Below are positions 61,131 through 64,000 of a stretch of DNA of 64,000 nt, one piece after another. The stretch comes from JAAXQD01 sp963790095 (lineage in GTDB: Bacteria; Desulfobacterota; Desulfobacteria; Desulfobacterales; UBA11574). The stretch is taken from the NCBI GenBank assembly GCA_963790095.1, contig CAWBNO010000002.1:1-64000 (forward strand), given 5' to 3'. The notes under the pieces are model-generated. The model was not told the origin of the DNA, did not search any database, and saw only the letters and a program-made list of their open reading frames with translations. Made by a program: the position numbers and the translations under genes. How positions within the stretch are numbered: position 1 is the stretch's first letter; every line of letters starts with the position of its first letter.

Positions 61131-62243
61131 TTACTGCCAGGGACCATTTTTTGTGACGCGGGCAAACGAATCACCATCATACCGAAAAAGACCCTGCACG
61201 CCGCCAAGCCAAAGCCGGCCTCGTTTGTCCTGAAGGATGGTCATCAGTCCGGGAGAAGTCATACCATCTCGCTCATCGAACTGGGTGAAAGCATTTCCAT
61301 CATATTTGTACACTCCAAAACGCTTGCCTGAAAACCAAACGTTTCCACTTTGGTCCTCGTGAATGCACCAAATCTCCTTGCCGTCAACAATTCCATCTTC
61401 GGTGAAGTTGGCAAATTCTTTTCCGTCAAACCGACATATTCCCTTGTGGGTCGTTCCAAACCAAATGTTTCCCGACTGGTCTTCGAGAATATTATGGACT
61501 GCGTTATCAGGCAGGCCGTCCTGCTCTGAAATATTGGACAAGGTCTTTCCATCGTAAATGTACGCTCCCCCATTGGTGCCGAACCAGACCTGGCCTTTTC
61601 GATCGACCGCAATGCAATGCACGATCTTGCTGCTGGTAACGCCTCTTGTCGGATCGGGCTCAGCTTCAGGAATCTCAAAGACGCTAAACGTCTTTCCGTC
61701 GAATCGATAAACGCCCTCGAGGGTTCCAATCCATATCATCCCGTTGTCATCTGCGGCCAGGCTCCAGACATCGTGGCTGATCAGGCCATCTTTCTCGCCA
61801 AAACTCGTAAATGATTTCCCATCAATTCGGGTAATACCGCCCGTTGTGCCACACCAAATGTTGCCATCTTTGTCTTCCATAATGCGTTTGATCGTGACTC
61901 CATTACCAAGATCATCCTTGATGTGGTAGCTGGTAAGTGTTTTCCCATCGTTACAGAACAGGTCACCTTCGCCGCCTATCCACAGGTTGCCGCGTGAATC
62001 CTGAAACACACTCCGCACGACGGCACCTATTTCAGAATTCGAGTCGACATCGATTTTGAGATCTTGCTTCGGTGAATCCTGCATTTGAGAAGGGTTGGCA
62101 ACACCCCGGGTTGATGCTGGACTGGTGGGCGTTGTCGTAGAACGAGCGTGGCTGTCTGTTTCCTGTCCGGATTCGTATTGCCTGGTGCAGCCACCAATCA
62201 AGCATGACGCGCTGATGATCGAAATAATCATGGGTCTAAGCAT
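61131..62243 (-). CDS. Lipoprotein with seven two-component-regulator-propeller repeats
   Basis: The 370-residue precursor is read from ATG 62243 behind GGAAAGGG. It has a lipobox (SASCLIGGC) and seven Reg_prop repeats of about 40 residues, each with a DxxGxxWxG core. Examples are EDKDGNIWCGTTGGI, DDNGMIWIGTLEGV and EDQSGNVWFSGKRF. Seven repeats make one complete beta-propeller. Normally this domain is the periplasmic sensor of hybrid kinases, but no kinase follows here, so it is a stand-alone surface or periplasmic propeller. Such lipoproteins are common in Planctomycetes. Ligand unknown. Confidence 0.8.
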   Translation of the reverse strand: MLRPMIISIISASCLIGGCTRQYESGQETDSHARSTTTPTSPASTRGVANPSQMQDSPKQDLKIDVDSNSEIGAVVRSVFQDSRGNLWIGGEGDLFCNDGKTLTSYHIKDDLGNGVTIKRIMEDKDGNIWCGTTGGITRIDGKSFTSFGEKDGLISHDVWSLAADDNGMIWIGTLEGVYRFDGKTFSVFEIPEAEPDPTRGVTSSKIVHCIAVDRKGQVWFGTNGGAYIYDGKTLSNISEQDGLPDNAVHNILEDQSGNIWFGTTHKGICRFDGKEFANFTEDGIVDGKEIWCIHEDQSGNVWFSGKRFGVYKYDGNAFTQFDERDGMTSPGLMTILQDKRGRLWLGGVQGLFRYDGDSFARVTKNGPWQ

Positions 62244-62438
62244 GATGCCCTTTCCATGTGGCAACCGCTGTATAGGTAACACTGGTTTTGTACGGTTTGC
62301 GGGATGGAATCGTTCGACGCTTAGCTCACTTGCGACTCACGGTTCCGGCGGCAAGTGACTCGCTGCGCATGGTGCCGGTGGTTAGATTAGCGCCTTGCCG
62401 CTCACGGTCCCGATTGGGAATCAGGCATGATGCACGCA

Positions 62439-64000
62439 TCACCGTTCGGCGAATTTGCTTAAGATCAGCTGGCAGCCGTCGTCGGTGCATCGCGAGATTT
62501 TGATTCCATCGGACTTGATCACCGAGCGCACTTTGTGCAGCGTGGTGATCTCTCCGCCGAATCACCATCGGCGACTTGCCGACCCAGGTATTTTTGCGAA
62601 AACGATGTTAGCCGTGTTTGCTATGTCGGGAGAAAATTCCAAACCGATTTCCAGGCGGCCATCGGGTTGGCGAATTGATTCGGGTTTACTCTTCAGTTGA
62701 AACGGAATGAACTCGGTTTTGCTCAGCCCGATGTGCTTCAACGGCTCACGTTCCTCGTCCTGCAGCTGAAAGAATTTGTTTTCGTCATACAGAAAATACT
62801 GCTCGTCAGCCTGCAAAGGAAAAAGATCGGCTTTGGTTTCCGTCCAGCGATGCACCAGGTAGATGCCGTCGACAAGCCTGCTGGACGCAACCTTTTTCCA
62901 GGCGGTTTGGCGGATCAAATTGATCAGTGCGTCATCGCCGGATTTTTTTGGTGGCGGTGCTTCTTCGCTCGCGAGCAGTGAATAGAATACGCACGCGTTG
63001 AGGTAGGCACCTAACGGCGAGGCATGGTTTCCATCGCCCGCGTACAGGTTGGCATTGGGAGCAGTTTTTAAAACCGCATCCCAACAGTCGCCGATGGGTG
63101 CCACAATGGCACCGGTCTGGGCGGCGATCTCGTGATGGATTTTATTGATTCGCAAATGTTCACCCGGCTTGCCGCGCTGGCTCCATTCGGGAAACATGAT
63201 GATCTTCGAACCTTGCTCTTGCGCGAGTTTGGAAAGTTCCAAAGCACCATCATAGGGATATGAATATCGGCCTGTCGTGCTGTACTTTTGGGCTTGGAGA
63301 ATGACGTAGTCCCACGGTCCCAGCTCGATCAAGTCGCGAGTCTTTTTGTCACGCGCATGATCCACCAAAAACCCATTGCCGGGAGCCCGGGCGATACAGA
63401 CTTTTTTGTCAGGATGAGCTTCCGCAAACAGGCGCTCAATCGTGGTGTGCAGGTTCCAGGTGTGGCTGTTGCCGATAAACAGGGCGCTGACGTCAGCCGA
63501 TTCGATCTTCTTCTGCGTCAGTCCACCGATGCGGGTCGAGCGTTTTTTTCCTGCGCTGGTTGGTTGTTTTACGTCCTCCGTGGTTGCGTCAGCTGAATGT
63601 TCTTCGCCCGCAACAATCAACACACGACCCGATTTGGGCCCATTCTTGTTACTCCACGCGGACGTCAACAGAAAATCAATATGACCGTCGCCGTCGATAT
63701 CGCCAATTCCGGTGGCGTCAAAGCCCAACGTGTCCCCCGCCTGCTTGCAGGTCCACGTCCGCAACAGTTTTCCGTCGCCCGCGCAACTGTATAAATAAAC
63801 CTTGCCGCCGGAGGGAGCGCCCTGTTTGTTTTGCCAGGCGCCGATGACGAGATCGCCGATGCCATCACCGTCAACATCGCCCGCATCGCTGGGCGAAGTT
63901 CCCAGTCCTTCGCCCGCTTGGCTGCCATGAATCACCAACAGCTGTTTGCCGTCGGCGCCGCTGTGCACGACGACTTTGCCACCACCCTTGGCCCTGGTGT
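62439..64000 (-). CDS. FG-GAP repeat / SGNH-like hydrolase protein (partial, runs off the right edge)
   Basis: The N-terminal visible part has FG-GAP/integrin-alpha repeats (DAGDVDGDGIGDLVIGAW; GIGDIDGDGHIDFLLTSAWS). An SGNH-like domain follows (ALFIGNSHTWNLHTTIERLF, ILQAQKYSTTGRYSYPYDG, GDGNHASPLGAYLNACVFYS). Its main frame stops at 62562. A further 42 codons in another frame (GGEITTLHKVRSVIKSDGIK and on to a TGA at 62439) look like the true C-terminus, so a frameshift near 62570 is likely. The start lies beyond 64000. This architecture is typical of Planctomycetes; the substrate may be a carbohydrate ester. Confidence 0.7.

Noticed and set aside
62244..62440. Integron attC-like site in the GC-rich gap before the SGNH gene end
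   Set aside because: An ATCTAAC core-like motif and an 8-bp TCACTTGC/GCAAGTGA hairpin exist, but the matching GTTRRRY core on the same strand is missing.

Overview
The window looks like one chromosome contig of a sulfate-reducing Desulfobacterota (Desulfobacterales-like) bacterium. Grounds are the gene order kdsA-kdsC-lptC-lptA-lptB-rpoN-hpf-ptsN-rapZ, a homocysteine-biosynthesis (DUF39) gene of the kind found in sulfate reducers and methanogens, long HPF, plant-type DapB and several DMT and LIV transporters. Taxonomy is inferred from gene content only; no 16S rRNA gene is present.

Positions 1-49.6 kb are ordinary, dense core genome. From left to right they hold the minus-strand KDO/LPS-export/sigma-54 operon; a divergent M23 peptidase; homocysteine biosynthesis, thpR, recA and alaS; plant-type dapB; a MurU-AmgK fusion (MurNAc recycling); plsB; a small MamI-like membrane protein; rnhA; and a NamZ-like muramidase. 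Then follow a hybrid histidine kinase, an SH3 protein, an HU protein with a basic winged-helix-like protein, and PBP1b with a TPR lipoprotein and a bactofilin. A CdaA-YbbR fusion (c-di-AMP synthesis), AsmA, a CDF metal transporter, an ornithine-cyclodeaminase-like gene, a five-gene LIV-type amino-acid ABC transporter, HU, a DMT exporter and a HAD phosphatase complete the block. Cell-wall recycling and synthesis is a recurring theme: NamZ, AmgK, MurU, PBP1b with a candidate activator, bactofilin and M23. At least three families of short dispersed repeats lie between these genes. The most interesting intergenic signal is at 47.6-48.0 kb. A well-spaced -24/-12 promoter with upstream inverted repeats precedes about 200 nt of structured, gene-free sequence that ends in a strong terminator, so it is a candidate sigma-54-dependent small RNA.

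Positions 49.8-52.3 kb carry tRNA-Pro(CGG), purA, tadA and tRNA-Arg(ACG); the last is the tRNA whose wobble A is edited by TadA. Just after tRNA-Arg the sequence becomes a degraded accessory region (52.3-60.3 kb). It holds a broken exported repeat protein, an IS3-family element, an apparently ORF-less group II intron, two more exported genes broken by frameshifts, and an XRE regulator with a palindromic upstream site. It ends in a Cys-rich / winged-helix / tyrosine-recombinase gene set whose recombinase is cut off.

From about 60,313 to the right edge the sequence changes character. It has higher GC and carries gene fragments (VOC, GFA), a seven-repeat propeller lipoprotein and an FG-GAP/SGNH protein, all on the minus strand, of types I associate with Planctomycetes. 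The switch falls inside the recombinase gene, so it is either a transfer junction or an assembly chimera. Several frameshifts in the last 15 kb fall at short homopolymers, so sequencing error must be considered for them.
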